The notes: a model not told the origin generated them from the sequence alone. 64,000 bases of DNA from Mesorhizobium koreense (GCF_031656215.1 NZ_CP134228.1:310001-374000), one strand, 5' to 3'. Shown: positions 37,981 through 47,424, numbered from the stretch's first letter. Translations and numbers: made by a program.

Positions 37981-40900
37981 TCACTCAGCCGGCGCTTCCA
38001 GCAGCAATGACGGCTCTTCCTCAGGCTTCGCCTCCAGTGCCTTGCGGCCGCCGAAGAGCCTGAGAACGAAGACGAAGAAGACCGGCACGAAGGGCACCGC
38101 GATCACTGTCGCGGTGATCATGCCCCCGAGCACGCCGGTGCCGATGGCGTTCTGGCTGGCGGCGCTGGCGCCGACCGCCACCGCCAGCGGCGTGACGCCG
38201 AGCGAGAAGGCGAGCGACGTCATAATGATCGGGCGGAAGCGAATGCGCGAGGCCTCAACCGTGGCGTCGAAGACCGACATGCCGCCCGCGCGCAGATCCT
38301 TGGCGAATTCGATGATGAGGATCGCGTTCTTCGCCGACAGGCCGATGATGGCGATAAGGCCGACCTTGAAATAGACGTCGTTCGACATGCCGCGCAGCAT
38401 CACCGCCAGCACCGCGCCGATGATGCCGAGCGGCACCACCAGCATGACCGAAAGCGGGATCGACCAGCTTTCGTAAAGTGCTGCGAGCAGCAGGAACACG
38501 AACAGCACCGTCATGCCCATCAGGAACGGTGCTTGCGAGCCGGACTGGATCTCCTGCAGCGACTGCCCTGTCCATTCATAGCCGAAGCCCTGCGGCAGGT
38601 CGGCGGCCAGCCGCTCCATCTCCGTGATGGCCTCACCGGAGGAATAGCCGGGCCCGGCATTGCCGCTGATGCGCACCGCCGGATAACCATTATAGGCGAC
38701 GACCTGCAGCGGCCCCTTCGTCCATTCGATATGGGCGAAGGCGGAGAACGGCACCATGCCGCCCGAGGCATTGCGCACGTTGAGTTTCAGCAGGTCCGCC
38801 GACTGCATGCGTTCCTTTTCGCCGGCCTGGATCATTACCCGCTGCAGACGGCCGGCGTTGGGGAAATCGTTGATATAGGCCGAGCCGATATAGGCCGAGA
38901 GGGCGGAATTGATGTCGCCGAATGCCACGCCGAACGCGTTCGCTTTCTCGCGATCGATCACCAGATTGATCTGCGCGGCTTCGGGCAGGCCCTCGATGCG
39001 CAGCCCGGTCACGATCGGGCTTTTGGCGGCGGCGGCCATCAATTGCGAGGCGGCGGCGGAAAGCGCCTCCTGGCCGAGACCAGCGCGGTCCTGCAGGCGG
39101 AAGGTGAAGCCGTTCGACGTGCCCAGGCCGGAGATCGGCGGCGGCGACAGGGCGAAGGCAATGGCGTCCTTCAATTGAGAAAAGGCCGCGTTCGCCCGCC
39201 CGGCGATTTCCTGCGCAGAATCCTTGAACCCGCGCACGCTCCAGTCCTTGAAGGTGATGAAGGCGAGCGCGGCGTTGTCGCCGGCGCCGGAGAAGGAATA
39301 GCCCTCGATCACGGTGCGGTGGTCGACCGCCGGCTCCTTGCCGAAGAAGGCTTCCACACTCTCCACGGCGCGCTGCGTGCGGTTGCCGGCGGATTCGGGC
39401 GGTGTCTGCATATCGACCAGCACGAAGCCCTGGTCCTCGTTGGGCAGGAAGGAGGAGGGCAGGCGCACGAACAGATAGCCGAGCCCGATGATGAGGGCGA
39501 GGTATATGATCATGAAGCGTCCGGCGCGGCGGATGGTCCAGCCGACCATCGAGGTATAGCCGCTCGTCGTGCGGGCGAAGCCGCGGTTGAACCAGCCGAA
39601 GAAGCCGCGTTTCTCGTGATGGCCTTCCGGCACCGGCTTCAGGAAGCTCGCACACAAGGCCGGCGTCAGCGACAGCGCCATGAAACCGGAGAACAGGATC
39701 GAGCCGACCATGGTGACGCTGAACTGGCGGTAGATGACGCCGACGGCGCCGGGGAAGAAGGCCATCGGCACGAAGACGGCGGTCAGCACCAGCCAGATGC
39801 CGATGATGGCGCCGGTGATCTGCGACATCGCCTTGCGCGTCGCCTCCTTGGGCGGCAGACCCTCCTGCGCCATGATGCGCTCGACATTCTCCACCACCAC
39901 GATGGCATCGTCGACGAGGATGCCGATGGCGAGCACCATGGCGAACATGGTGAGCACGTTGATTGAGGAGCCCGTCGCCAAGAGGATGGCGCAGGCGCCG
40001 AGTAGCGCCACCGGCACCACCAGCGCCGGGATGACGGTATAGCGAAAGCTCTGCAGGAATACGAACATGACCACGAAGACGAGCCCCATCGCTTCGAGCA
40101 ACGTGTGCAGCACCTTCTCGATGGACACGCGCACGAAGGGCGATGTGTCGTAGGGGATCATGTATTCGTAGCCCGGCGGGAAGAACTTCGCCAGTTCGGC
40201 CATCCGGGCCCGTACCGCATTGGAAGTGGCGAGCGCGTTGCCGGTCGGCGAGAGCTGGACGCCGATGCCCGCGGCGGGTTGTCCGTCGATGCGGGTCGAG
40301 AAATTGTAGGTCTCCGCGCCGATCTCGATACGCGCCACGTCGCGCAGCCTGACCGTCGAACCGTCCGGATTGGCACGAAGCACGATCGAGCCGAAATCCT
40401 CGGGCGAGGAAAGCTGGCCCTTGACCAGAACGGTAGCCGAGATCTGCTGGTTCACCGGGTTAGGCTTGGCGCCGATGCGCCCGGCCGACACCTGCGCGTT
40501 TTGCGCGCCGATGGCCTTCATGACATCGTCGACCGACAGGTTGAGCCCGAGCATCTTGTCGGGGTCCATCCAGATACGCATGGCGCGCTTGGGCGAAAAG
40601 AGCTGCACCTGGCCGACACCCGGCAGGCGCGATATCTCGCCGACGACGTTGCGGTCGAGATAATCGCCAAGGCCGACCGCATCGGTCTTGCCGTCGGTCG
40701 ATTTCAACCCGATGAACATCAGGAAGCCGCTGCCGGATTGCGAAATCTGCACGCCCTGGCGGGAAACCTCCTCCGGCAGCCGCGCCTGGACGCGGTTGAT
40801 CGCGTTCTGCGTATCGACGCTCGCCTGGTTGAGGTTCGTGCCGGGCAGGAAAGTGACGACGATGCGCGCCAGGCCTGAGGAATCGGAGGTCGATTCGTAA

Positions 40901-41130
40901 TAGAGCAGGTTCGGCACGCTGTTGAGCTGTTGCTCTATCAACTGCGTCACGCTCTGGTAGATGTCTTCGGGCGGCGCGCCGTTATAGTGCGTATAGACGG
41001 TCAGCGTCGGCGGCGCGACGTTCGGATATTGCGAGACCGGCAATAGCGGCAGCGAGATCGCGCCGGCGATCATGATGAAGATGGCAACGACCCAGGCAAA
41101 GATGGGCCGGTCAATGAAGAAACTGGGCAT
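37981..41130 (-). CDS. RND multidrug efflux transporter permease (HAE1/AcrB type)
   Basis: The protein has 1049 residues with the 12-helix RND architecture and two large periplasmic loops. The start MPSFFIDRPIFAWVVAIFIM is invariant for this family, and the helix-4 motif FAMVLAIGILVDDAIVVVENV carries the proton-relay Asp pair. It exports drugs, detergents or metabolites, using the proton gradient, through an adaptor and an outer-membrane channel. No TolC gene is adjacent. It lies 7 bp after the adaptor gene stop, in one operon. Confidence 0.95.
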   Translation of the reverse strand: MPSFFIDRPIFAWVVAIFIMIAGAISLPLLPVSQYPNVAPPTLTVYTHYNGAPPEDIYQSVTQLIEQQLNSVPNLLYYESTSDSSGLARIVVTFLPGTNLNQASVDTQNAINRVQARLPEEVSRQGVQISQSGSGFLMFIGLKSTDGKTDAVGLGDYLDRNVVGEISRLPGVGQVQLFSPKRAMRIWMDPDKMLGLNLSVDDVMKAIGAQNAQVSAGRIGAKPNPVNQQISATVLVKGQLSSPEDFGSIVLRANPDGSTVRLRDVARIEIGAETYNFSTRIDGQPAAGIGVQLSPTGNALATSNAVRARMAELAKFFPPGYEYMIPYDTSPFVRVSIEKVLHTLLEAMGLVFVVMFVFLQSFRYTVIPALVVPVALLGACAILLATGSSINVLTMFAMVLAIGILVDDAIVVVENVERIMAQEGLPPKEATRKAMSQITGAIIGIWLVLTAVFVPMAFFPGAVGVIYRQFSVTMVGSILFSGFMALSLTPALCASFLKPVPEGHHEKRGFFGWFNRGFARTTSGYTSMVGWTIRRAGRFMIIYLALIIGLGYLFVRLPSSFLPNEDQGFVLVDMQTPPESAGNRTQRAVESVEAFFGKEPAVDHRTVIEGYSFSGAGDNAALAFITFKDWSVRGFKDSAQEIAGRANAAFSQLKDAIAFALSPPPISGLGTSNGFTFRLQDRAGLGQEALSAAASQLMAAAAKSPIVTGLRIEGLPEAAQINLVIDREKANAFGVAFGDINSALSAYIGSAYINDFPNAGRLQRVMIQAGEKERMQSADLLKLNVRNASGGMVPFSAFAHIEWTKGPLQVVAYNGYPAVRISGNAGPGYSSGEAITEMERLAADLPQGFGYEWTGQSLQEIQSGSQAPFLMGMTVLFVFLLLAALYESWSIPLSVMLVVPLGIIGAVLAVMLRGMSNDVYFKVGLIAIIGLSAKNAILIIEFAKDLRAGGMSVFDATVEASRIRFRPIIMTSLAFSLGVTPLAVAVGASAASQNAIGTGVLGGMITATVIAVPFVPVFFVFVLRLFGGRKALEAKPEEEPSLLLEAPAE

Positions 41131-41137
41131 CTAGTCT

Positions 41138-42325
41138 CTAACCGGCGTCGGCCTTGCTCTTGGTGGCGGAAAGCGTGTTGTCGGCCGGCTTCCACTCCTC
41201 CGGCTTCACGGGCGCGCCTGGATGGATCTTCTGGAAGCCTTCGACGACGACCTGTTCGCCATCCTTCAGCCCCTTCGTGATCACGACTTGCTGGCCGGTC
41301 GTGCGTCCGGCGGACACGGGGCGCAGTTCGGCGACGTTGTCCTTTCCGATGACATAGAGCTGCGCCCTGCCGCTGCTGTCGCGCTGGACAGCCTGCACCG
41401 GCACGGTGAGCGCCGCCTGCTCGACCCCCTGCTCGATCAGGACGCGGACATAGAGGCCCGGCAGAAGGTCGCCGTCCGGATTGGGGAACTCGGCGCGCAT
41501 GGTGACCTGGCCTGTCGTCTCGTCGACGGTGGATTCGGAAAAGAGCAGTCGGCCCGGATGGGGATATTCGCTGCCATCGTCGAAAAGCAGCCTAACGGTC
41601 GCCTGGCCGTCTGCCGGGCTCTTCAAAAGCCCGTCCTTCAGCGCCTTGCGCAGCCGCCGCATCTCCGACGAAGGCTGAGTGAAGTCGGCATAAACCGGAT
41701 CGAGCTGCCGGATGGTCGCCAGATTCTCGGAGCCGTTACCGTTCACCAGCGCGCCCTCGGTGATCAGTGCGCGGCCGATACGCCCGCTGATCGGCGCCTT
41801 CACGTCTGAATATTGCAGGTCGAGCTTGGCCGCGTCGAGCCCGGCACGCGCCGCGGCGACGTCGGCGTCCGCTTGCGCCAGTTGCGCGGTCGCGGTTTCG
41901 AGGTCCTGCACGCTCGAGATATTGCGCTGGCGAAGCTCCTTCTGCCGGTCGGCCTGCTGGTGGGCGAGGGTCCGCGTGGCAAGCGCCCGCTGCAACGTCG
42001 CCTGGGCGCTTTCCACTTGGACGCGGAAGGGCGCCGGATCGATCTGGTAGAGCACGTCGCCTTCCTTGACGAGGCTGCCTTGCTCGAAGACCCGCTTGAC
42101 GACGATGCCGGTGACGCGCGGCCTGACCTCCGCGATGCGCGTCGGTGCGATGCGGCCGGGCAGGTCGTTGACGATCGGGACCGGCTCGGCCTTGACCTTG
42201 ACGACGCTGACCGCCGGCGGCGGCGTGGCCGGAGGATTGGCCGAACTCTGCGATTCCGTGCAGGCGGCAACGCCCATAAGGGCAAGGCCGACAACGGCCG
42301 CTGACACTAGCTTTGACAGTTTCAT
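41138..42325 (-). CDS. RND efflux periplasmic adaptor subunit (AcrA/BepD-like lipoprotein)
   Basis: This membrane-fusion protein has 395 residues and a lipoprotein signal (lipobox VAAC, Cys22). Next come a proline-rich linker, a barrel/lipoyl domain (VEPR-type PRVTGIVVKRVFEQGSLVKEGDVLYQID), a helical hairpin of about residues 100-170, and the membrane-proximal domain. It connects the inner-membrane pump to the outer-membrane channel. It is first in the two-gene operon. No local regulator is visible; TetR or MarR genes are not adjacent. Confidence 0.93.
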   Translation of the reverse strand: MKLSKLVSAAVVGLALMGVAACTESQSSANPPATPPPAVSVVKVKAEPVPIVNDLPGRIAPTRIAEVRPRVTGIVVKRVFEQGSLVKEGDVLYQIDPAPFRVQVESAQATLQRALATRTLAHQQADRQKELRQRNISSVQDLETATAQLAQADADVAAARAGLDAAKLDLQYSDVKAPISGRIGRALITEGALVNGNGSENLATIRQLDPVYADFTQPSSEMRRLRKALKDGLLKSPADGQATVRLLFDDGSEYPHPGRLLFSESTVDETTGQVTMRAEFPNPDGDLLPGLYVRVLIEQGVEQAALTVPVQAVQRDSSGRAQLYVIGKDNVAELRPVSAGRTTGQQVVITKGLKDGEQVVVEGFQKIHPGAPVKPEEWKPADNTLSATKSKADAG

Positions 42326-42491
42326 TCAACAACCCGGTGAAGGTAGCGCCAAGGGGCCGTCACAGTCCCATCCCCTGGGGCCCATCGATGCGATCGAATT
42401 GGCGCCTGAATGCCCGCCGCTTCATCCGTCGCCGACGCTACCTACAACAGACCGATCGAAAGGGAAAGCCACCCATCCGGACACGATATTG

Positions 42492-43433
42492 TCAGAGGCG
42501 GCCGAGACGGCTGACCAGAAGTGCGAAGAAAGCCTCGTGATCGACCTCGCGCATGACCATCGCATTCTTCTTGCGATCGGTAACGCCCCACCAGTCGACC
42601 ACGGACATCCCCATGGTCAGCTCGGACCTCGTCTCGATCTCGACATTGCAGTTCCGCCCGGAAAAGATCTCCGGCTGGACGAGATAGGCGATCACGCACG
42701 GATCGTGCAGCGGGCCGCCATCGCCGGCATATTTCTCCTTGTCGAAGCGTTCGGAGAAGCCGAGCATCTCCGCCACTGCGATGCCGGCCTTGTTGCCGAG
42801 CGCACGGAATGCCGCAACGCGGGCCGTCGAGGTCAGCGCCTTGTGCGTCACGTCGAGCGGCATCATGACGATCGGGATACCTGCTCGAAAAACCACGTCG
42901 GCCGCATGCGGATCAACATAGATATTGAATTCGGCGGTGGGTGTGATGTTGCCGACTTCGAAATAGGCTCCGCCCATCAGGACGATCTCGCGGATACGCG
43001 GCGCGATCTTCGGCTCGCGGATCAGCGCCAGCCCGATATTGGTCAGAGGTCCGAGCGCACAGAGGGTGATCGAGCCGGGCTCCTCCCGCATCAGCGTCTC
43101 GACAAGAAAATCGACCGCGTACTTTTCCTGCAGCTTCATCTTCGGCTCGGGCAGGTCGGGGCCATCGAGGCCGGTCTTGCCGTGGACGTGCTCGGCCGTC
43201 ACCAGCGGGCGCACCAGCGGCCTGATTGCGCCGGAATAGACCTTTGTCCCCGTCTTTCCCGCCAGTTCGCAGATCTTCAGCGCATTCTTCTCCGTGAAGG
43301 ACAGCGGCACATTGCCGGCGACTACCGTGATGCCTGCCACATCCAGCTCCGGGCTCGCCAACGCGAGCAGAATGGCCACCGCATCGTCCTGGCCGGGGTC
43401 GGTATCGATGATGATCCTGCGCGTCCCGGCCAT
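42492..43433 (-). CDS. Nucleoside hydrolase (inosine-uridine type)
   Basis: The protein has 313 residues. The calcium-binding, catalytic motif IIIDTDPGQDDAVAILLA is at the N-terminus, and a second Asp/His region is LTLCALGPLTNIGLALIR, followed by VMMPLDVTHKAL and GGPLHDPCVIAY. These enzymes hydrolyse N-glycosidic bonds of ribonucleosides for salvage. The base specificity is unknown. It diverges from the hsp20 gene. No nucleoside importer is adjacent other than the HAAT transporter further upstream. Confidence 0.92.
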   Translation of the reverse strand: MAGTRRIIIDTDPGQDDAVAILLALASPELDVAGITVVAGNVPLSFTEKNALKICELAGKTGTKVYSGAIRPLVRPLVTAEHVHGKTGLDGPDLPEPKMKLQEKYAVDFLVETLMREEPGSITLCALGPLTNIGLALIREPKIAPRIREIVLMGGAYFEVGNITPTAEFNIYVDPHAADVVFRAGIPIVMMPLDVTHKALTSTARVAAFRALGNKAGIAVAEMLGFSERFDKEKYAGDGGPLHDPCVIAYLVQPEIFSGRNCNVEIETRSELTMGMSVVDWWGVTDRKKNAMVMREVDHEAFFALLVSRLGRL

Positions 43434-43455
43434 GCTTTTTCTCCGCCATTCCATG

Positions 43456-43484
43456 CTTGAATTCGTTCGCGGCGCGGACCATAT
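43456..43484 (+). promoter_or_regulatory. RpoH (sigma-32) type heat-shock promoter for hsp20
   Basis: CTTGAA and CCATAT boxes are separated by 17 bp, matching the alphaproteobacterial heat-shock promoter consensus as I recall it. The boxes lie about 65 bp upstream of the small heat-shock protein gene, in the right orientation. Confidence 0.72.
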
Positions 43485-43550
43485 CAGCATCGTACGGAAA
43501 AATGCCATCCGGGTTTTTCCGTTTCCACGTCGCTCTTCGAGGACAGGAAA

Positions 43551-43976
43551 ATGACCAGAATGACGCCTTTCTCGAGCCCGCTGATGCTTGGGTTCGACAC
43601 GATGGAAAAGACGCTGGAGCGTCTGGCGAAATCGGGCGACGGCTATCCGCCCTACAACATCGAGAAATTGCGGGACCCGGATTCCGAAGCCGTGCGGCTC
43701 AGGATCACGCTCGCCGTCGCCGGCTTCAAGGAAAGTGATCTCGATATCACGACGGAAGAGAACCAGCTCGTGATCCGCGGCAGGCAGGAAGAGGACGGCG
43801 AACATGAGTATCTGCACCGGGGCATCGCGGCGCGCCAGTTTATCCGGGCCTTCGTGTTGGCTGAAGGAATGCGGGTCGTCACGGCGGAGCTGAAGAACGG
43901 GCTTCTGGCCATCGATCTGGACCGGCCCGAACCGCAGCGCCTGGTACGGAAAATCAACATTTCGGTGAAAGACTGA
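43551..43976 (+). CDS. Small heat shock protein (Hsp20/IbpA family)
   Basis: This alpha-crystallin protein has 141 residues. The N-terminus (FDTMEKTLERLAKSGDGYPPYNIEKL) is the IbpA-like region. The core is VRLRITLAVAGFKESDLDITTEENQLVIRGR, with the IxI-like tail RKINISV. It prevents aggregation of unfolded proteins in the cytoplasm. A sigma-32 promoter and a 9-bp stem in the leader suggest heat-shock control. It is followed by the DUF1150 gene, a pairing seen in other alphaproteobacteria. Confidence 0.92.
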   Translation: MTRMTPFSSPLMLGFDTMEKTLERLAKSGDGYPPYNIEKLRDPDSEAVRLRITLAVAGFKESDLDITTEENQLVIRGRQEEDGEHEYLHRGIAARQFIRAFVLAEGMRVVTAELKNGLLAIDLDRPEPQRLVRKINISVKD

Positions 43977-44037
43977 TCTTCACCGATGGCTCTATGCGGG
44001 CCGGTCCAGGAAGGACGGTTCGCGAAAGGAGGCTGAC

Positions 44038-44295
44038 ATGACCGAAAATATGGAAAAGAACGCCCTGACCGAAACGCAATTCGCCCATCTCGGCGAAGGT
44101 GTCATCGCTTATATGCGCGAAATCGGCGCGGAAGAATTGATGGGGAGCTTCCCAGGCATCCCCGACCTCAAGCCGGGAACGAGATTGTGGGCACTGTTCG
44201 CGGCGAACGGCCAACCGATCCTGCTGACGGACGCCCGCGCGGGAGCGCTGGCTGGAGCACTGGAAAACGATTTGACGCCCGTCAGCCTCCACTGA
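44038..44295 (+). CDS. DUF1150 family protein
   Basis: This small acidic protein has 85 residues of unknown function. The core EFAHLGEGVIAYMREI-like stretch (here QFAHLGEGVIAYMREIGAEE) and LWALFAANGQPILLTDAR match the DUF1150 family, restricted to alphaproteobacteria. AAAGGAGG lies upstream of the ATG. It is probably co-transcribed with hsp20 and terminated by the strong hairpin downstream. Confidence 0.88.
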   Translation: MTENMEKNALTETQFAHLGEGVIAYMREIGAEELMGSFPGIPDLKPGTRLWALFAANGQPILLTDARAGALAGALENDLTPVSLH

Positions 44296-44321
44296 AGGCG
44301 GACGATCGTCGAGAATAACGG

Positions 44322-44353
44322 ACGGGCGGCTCAAGGGCCGCCCGTTTCGTTTT
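44322..44353 (+). terminator. Rho-independent terminator after the hsp20-DUF1150 unit
   Basis: ACGGGCGGC and GCCGCCCGT form a 9-bp stem with a 6-nt loop, followed by TTCGTTTT on the plus strand. It separates DUF1150 from the convergent ptsN gene. Confidence 0.88.
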
Positions 44354-44365
44354 CCCGAGAGGATA

Positions 44366-44830
44366 TCAGGCCGCGTGCGAGGCCGGTGTCTGCGAAAGGA
44401 AGGCGTGGATGGCGGCGGCGTCGGAGGTACCACGGATCTTCGCAACGGTATCGCCATCGCGCAGCACCCGCGCGATGCGCGAAAGCGCCTTCAAATGATC
44501 GGCGCCGGCGCCTTCGGGCGCAAGCAGCAGGAAGATAAGATCGACCGGCTGATCGTCGAGTGAATCGAAATCGACCGGCTGCTCCATCCGGGCAAAGACG
44601 CCGGTGATGCGGCGCACGCCGGGAATCTTGCCGTGCGGGATAGCGATGCCGTTGCCGACGCCGGTCGAGCCGAGCTTTTCGCGCCTCAGTACCGTATCGA
44701 AGATCTCGCGCTCGGGCAGGCCGGTGATCCGCGCCGCCTTTTCCGCCAGAAGCTGCAGGGCCTGCTTCTTGGAATTCGCCTTCAGGGCCGGCATGATCGC
44801 CGAAACCTCGATCAGATCGCTGAGATCCAT
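44366..44830 (-). CDS. ptsN: PTS IIA-like nitrogen-regulatory protein PtsN
   Basis: The protein has 154 residues of the EIIA-Ntr fold. The phospho-acceptor His is in GVGNGIAIPHGKIPG. It receives phosphate from Npr in the nitrogen phosphotransferase system and influences potassium transport and metabolism. It follows hpf and rpoN on the same strand, the common rhizobial order; the three form one operon, here inverted relative to lptB. Confidence 0.95.
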   Translation of the reverse strand: MDLSDLIEVSAIMPALKANSKKQALQLLAEKAARITGLPEREIFDTVLRREKLGSTGVGNGIAIPHGKIPGVRRITGVFARMEQPVDFDSLDDQPVDLIFLLLAPEGAGADHLKALSRIARVLRDGDTVAKIRGTSDAAAIHAFLSQTPASHAA

Positions 44831-44904
44831 TTATCCGTCCCTTTTGTGGACTTCGTTTTTCGCCCCGCCAGCTAGCCACCCGCCGGGCGCGCGAGATTGT
44901 TGTT

Positions 44905-45483
44905 CTATCCCTTGCCGGGGCTTCCTGCCGGATCGATCCAGCCGATATTCCCATCCGCCCTGCGGTAGACGATGTTGACCTGGCCGCTACCGGCCTGGCG
45001 GAACACAAATACCGGGTCGTCGCGGGAATCGAGTTCGATGACGGCGGAAGCGACCGTCATGGCGCGCAAGGACACGGTCGATTCGGCCACCACTGCCGGC
45101 GCGTAATCGTCCGGAATCTCCGAATCGTCGTCCGCCAACGGCTCGACGACACGGTAAGCTGCCGTCGTATCGGATTCCGAGGCCGCCGCCTTGTGCGATT
45201 TCAGCCGGCGCTTGTAGCGCCTCAGCCGCTTCTCGATGCGCTCGGCCGCGACATCGAAGGCGGAAGTAGGCTCCTGTGCCTCGCCTGCCGCCTGGAGCGC
45301 GATGCCGGTGTCGAGGTGGATCATGCAATCGGCGGAAAAGCGCGAGCCCGATTTCTCAACCGTCACGCGTCCCGAATAGCTGCCGTCGAAATATTTGTCG
45401 ACGGCTTCCCCGATGCGGCCCTCGATACGCGTCCGGAACGCATCGCCGATATCCATTTGCTTGCCAGATATGCGCAGGTTCAT
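44905..45483 (-). CDS. hpf: Ribosome hibernation-promoting factor (long HPF)
   Basis: The protein has 192 residues. The N-terminal S30AE domain (LRISGKQMDIGDAFRTRIEGR) is followed by the longer C-terminal dimerisation domain (SLRAMTVASAVIELDSRDDPVFVFRQ). This is the long form, which pairs ribosomes into 100S dimers in stationary phase. It lies between rpoN and ptsN. A 358-bp gap with several inverted repeats separates it from rpoN, larger than usual. Confidence 0.93.
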   Translation of the reverse strand: MNLRISGKQMDIGDAFRTRIEGRIGEAVDKYFDGSYSGRVTVEKSGSRFSADCMIHLDTGIALQAAGEAQEPTSAFDVAAERIEKRLRRYKRRLKSHKAAASESDTTAAYRVVEPLADDDSEIPDDYAPAVVAESTVSLRAMTVASAVIELDSRDDPVFVFRQAGSGQVNIVYRRADGNIGWIDPAGSPGKG

Positions 45484-45841
45484 CGGAAGTCCGACCCTTT
45501 CGTTTTGATGCTCGACAGACCCCGGTCGAGTTTATACCGATGGCCCGTGCGCACAAGGTTGGGCCATCATCTCCACGATTTCACGGCAGCATAGGCGGCA
45601 TCGCGTCGAAACGCACTTCAAGTTTTTGATTTCAAACATGATTTTTTCAACAAACGCTCGTGTCCGCCGGGCTGTCGCAAGTCCGCCGGTTCCGTAGCCG
45701 GAGTGGCGCGGAATCCGTGCCGCAGCCTGCCTCAAGCAAGGCCTGCGGCGGCGCCCCCGCCTCATGCGGGCGGCCTAGTAGTGGGATTGAACGAGCATGT
45801 CAACCGACGGTGGCCGCTTTCCCGCGGCCTTCCCGGGCGCA
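45484..45841. other. Intergenic region between rpoN and hpf with several hairpins
   Basis: No convincing gene is seen. An AT-rich stretch (about 45618-45655, with TTTTTGATTTCAAAC and ATTTTTTCAAC) is the likely promoter zone for hpf. Toward rpoN, GC-rich inverted repeats lie near 45719-45748 (CCGCAG/CTGCGG) and near 45755-45769 (CCCGC/GCGGG). Another lies at 45812-45829. Together they could end the rpoN transcript. Confidence 0.5.
45812..45829 (-). terminator. Hairpin downstream of rpoN
   Basis: GGCCGC and GCGGCC form a 6-bp stem with a 6-nt loop, beginning about 13 bp past the rpoN stop. No U-run follows on the minus strand, so it is a weak terminator candidate. Confidence 0.4.
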
Positions 45842-47350
45842 TCAGCTGAGCGCGGCGAGCGCCTTTTTCTCGCGGCGGCGCTGGACGGAAGAGGGAATGT
45901 TCATTCCTTCCCGATACTTGGCCACCGTCCTTCGGGCGATGTCGACACCGCTTTCCCTGAGCTTATCCACAATCGAATCGTCGGAAAGCACATCTGCCGG
46001 TTCCTCCCGGTCGATGAGTTGCCGGATGCGATCGCGGACCGCTTCCGAGGAATGCGCGTCGCCCGCGCCCGCGCCGGCGATGGCCGGCGTGAAGAAATAG
46101 CGCAATTCGAAGACGCCACGCGGGGTCAACATGTATTTATTGGCCGCGACGCGGCTGACGGTCGATTCATGCATGCCGATCGCCTCGGCAATGCTCTTCA
46201 TGTTGAGCGGGCGCAGATGGCGCACGCCGTGGACAAGAAAAGCGTCCTGCTGGCGGACGATCTCGGAAGCCACTTTCAGGATGGTACGGGCGCGCTGATC
46301 GAGGCTGCGTTTCAGCCAGGTGGCATTTTGCAGGCATTCCGTCAGGAAGTCCTTTTCGGCCGGATTCTTCGCCGCCGAACTGACCCGCGCATAATAGGCG
46401 TTGTCCACCAGGACGCGCGGAAGCGTCTCGGAGTTGAGTTCCACCTGCCAGCTTCCGTCTGGCGCCGGGCGAACAAGAACGTCCGGCACGACCACGTCGG
46501 CGGTGCCGCCGGTGAAAGCCATACCGGGCTTGGGATCGAGGGCGCGGATCTCGGCCAGCATGTCGAGCAGATCGTCCTGGCCGACGCCGCACAGGCGCGT
46601 CAGCGTCTGAAAATCGCGGCGCGCCAGAAGCTCCAGATTGCGCACTAGCGCCGCCATCGCCGGATCGAGGCGGTCGCGCGCGCGAAGCTGGAGCGCCAGG
46701 CATTCCGCAAGATCGCGCGCGAAAATGCCGGGCGGATCGAAAGTCTGGCAGGTCGAGAGCGCCCCAGAGACGGCTTCCTCGTCGATGCCCAACCTTTCGG
46801 CGATCTCTTCGAGGTCGGCGCGCAGATAGCCGGCATCGTCCAGCCCATCAGCCAGTTCGACGGCAATGACGCCTTTGACCGGATCGGTAAAGGCGAAGGC
46901 GATCTGCTCGCGCACATGATCCCGCAGCGTGACCGGGGCGGCCGCCACCTCTTCCAGGCTGAAACCTTCGCTTTCCAGCGCGCGACCGCCGCCGTCATGG
47001 GCTGATTTCCACTGCGCCGCGAGGTCGGGCCCAATGGGATCGCGCGCACCGGGATCGTCGGGAAAGACGTTCTCCAGCGAGGAGTCGAGCCGGTCCGACA
47101 TGGAAGCCGCGCTCCATTCGGGCTCGGGATCGCTTTCGGCTCCTCTCTCGTTCTGATCTTCGGCGGCAGCGGCCGTCGGCAGATCATCATCGGCGCCGCG
47201 CTCGATCAGCGGGTTGCGCTCGATCTCCTCGTCGATGAAAAGCTCCAGATCGGCATAGCTCAACTGCAGCAGCCGGATCGACTGCATGAGTTGCGGCGTC
47301 ATTACCAGCGATTGCGACTGCTTCAATTGCAGCCTGGCCGAAAGCCCCAT
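45842..47350 (-). CDS. rpoN: RNA polymerase sigma-54 factor
   Basis: The protein has 502 residues. Region I is Gln/Leu-rich (LQLKQSQSLVMTPQLMQSIRLLQL). An acidic region II (about 55-110) is followed by the core-binding domain. The C-terminal promoter-recognition HTH (HESTVSRVAANKYMLTPRGVFEL) and the RpoN box IARRTVAKYREGMNIPSS are complete. It directs transcription of nitrogen and other activator-dependent genes. In relatives it sits directly after lptB on the same strand; here it is inverted and 11.5 kb away. Confidence 0.97.
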   Translation of the reverse strand: MGLSARLQLKQSQSLVMTPQLMQSIRLLQLSYADLELFIDEEIERNPLIERGADDDLPTAAAAEDQNERGAESDPEPEWSAASMSDRLDSSLENVFPDDPGARDPIGPDLAAQWKSAHDGGGRALESEGFSLEEVAAAPVTLRDHVREQIAFAFTDPVKGVIAVELADGLDDAGYLRADLEEIAERLGIDEEAVSGALSTCQTFDPPGIFARDLAECLALQLRARDRLDPAMAALVRNLELLARRDFQTLTRLCGVGQDDLLDMLAEIRALDPKPGMAFTGGTADVVVPDVLVRPAPDGSWQVELNSETLPRVLVDNAYYARVSSAAKNPAEKDFLTECLQNATWLKRSLDQRARTILKVASEIVRQQDAFLVHGVRHLRPLNMKSIAEAIGMHESTVSRVAANKYMLTPRGVFELRYFFTPAIAGAGAGDAHSSEAVRDRIRQLIDREEPADVLSDDSIVDKLRESGVDIARRTVAKYREGMNIPSSVQRRREKKALAALS

Positions 47351-47424
47351 GATCGCCTTGCCCGAGCCTCCCGCGCGTTACCGGACGGGCCGTCCGGCAG
47401 GTTTATTTCCACCGGAAAGGAAAC

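Noticed and set aside
38533-39966. 477-codon plus-strand frame opposite the RND pump
   Set aside because: Mirror frame of a conserved pump; no start signal or domain.
43492-43550. ROSE-type RNA thermometer before hsp20
   Set aside because: A hairpin exists, but it does not pair with the SD and lacks the UUGCU anti-SD of ROSE elements.
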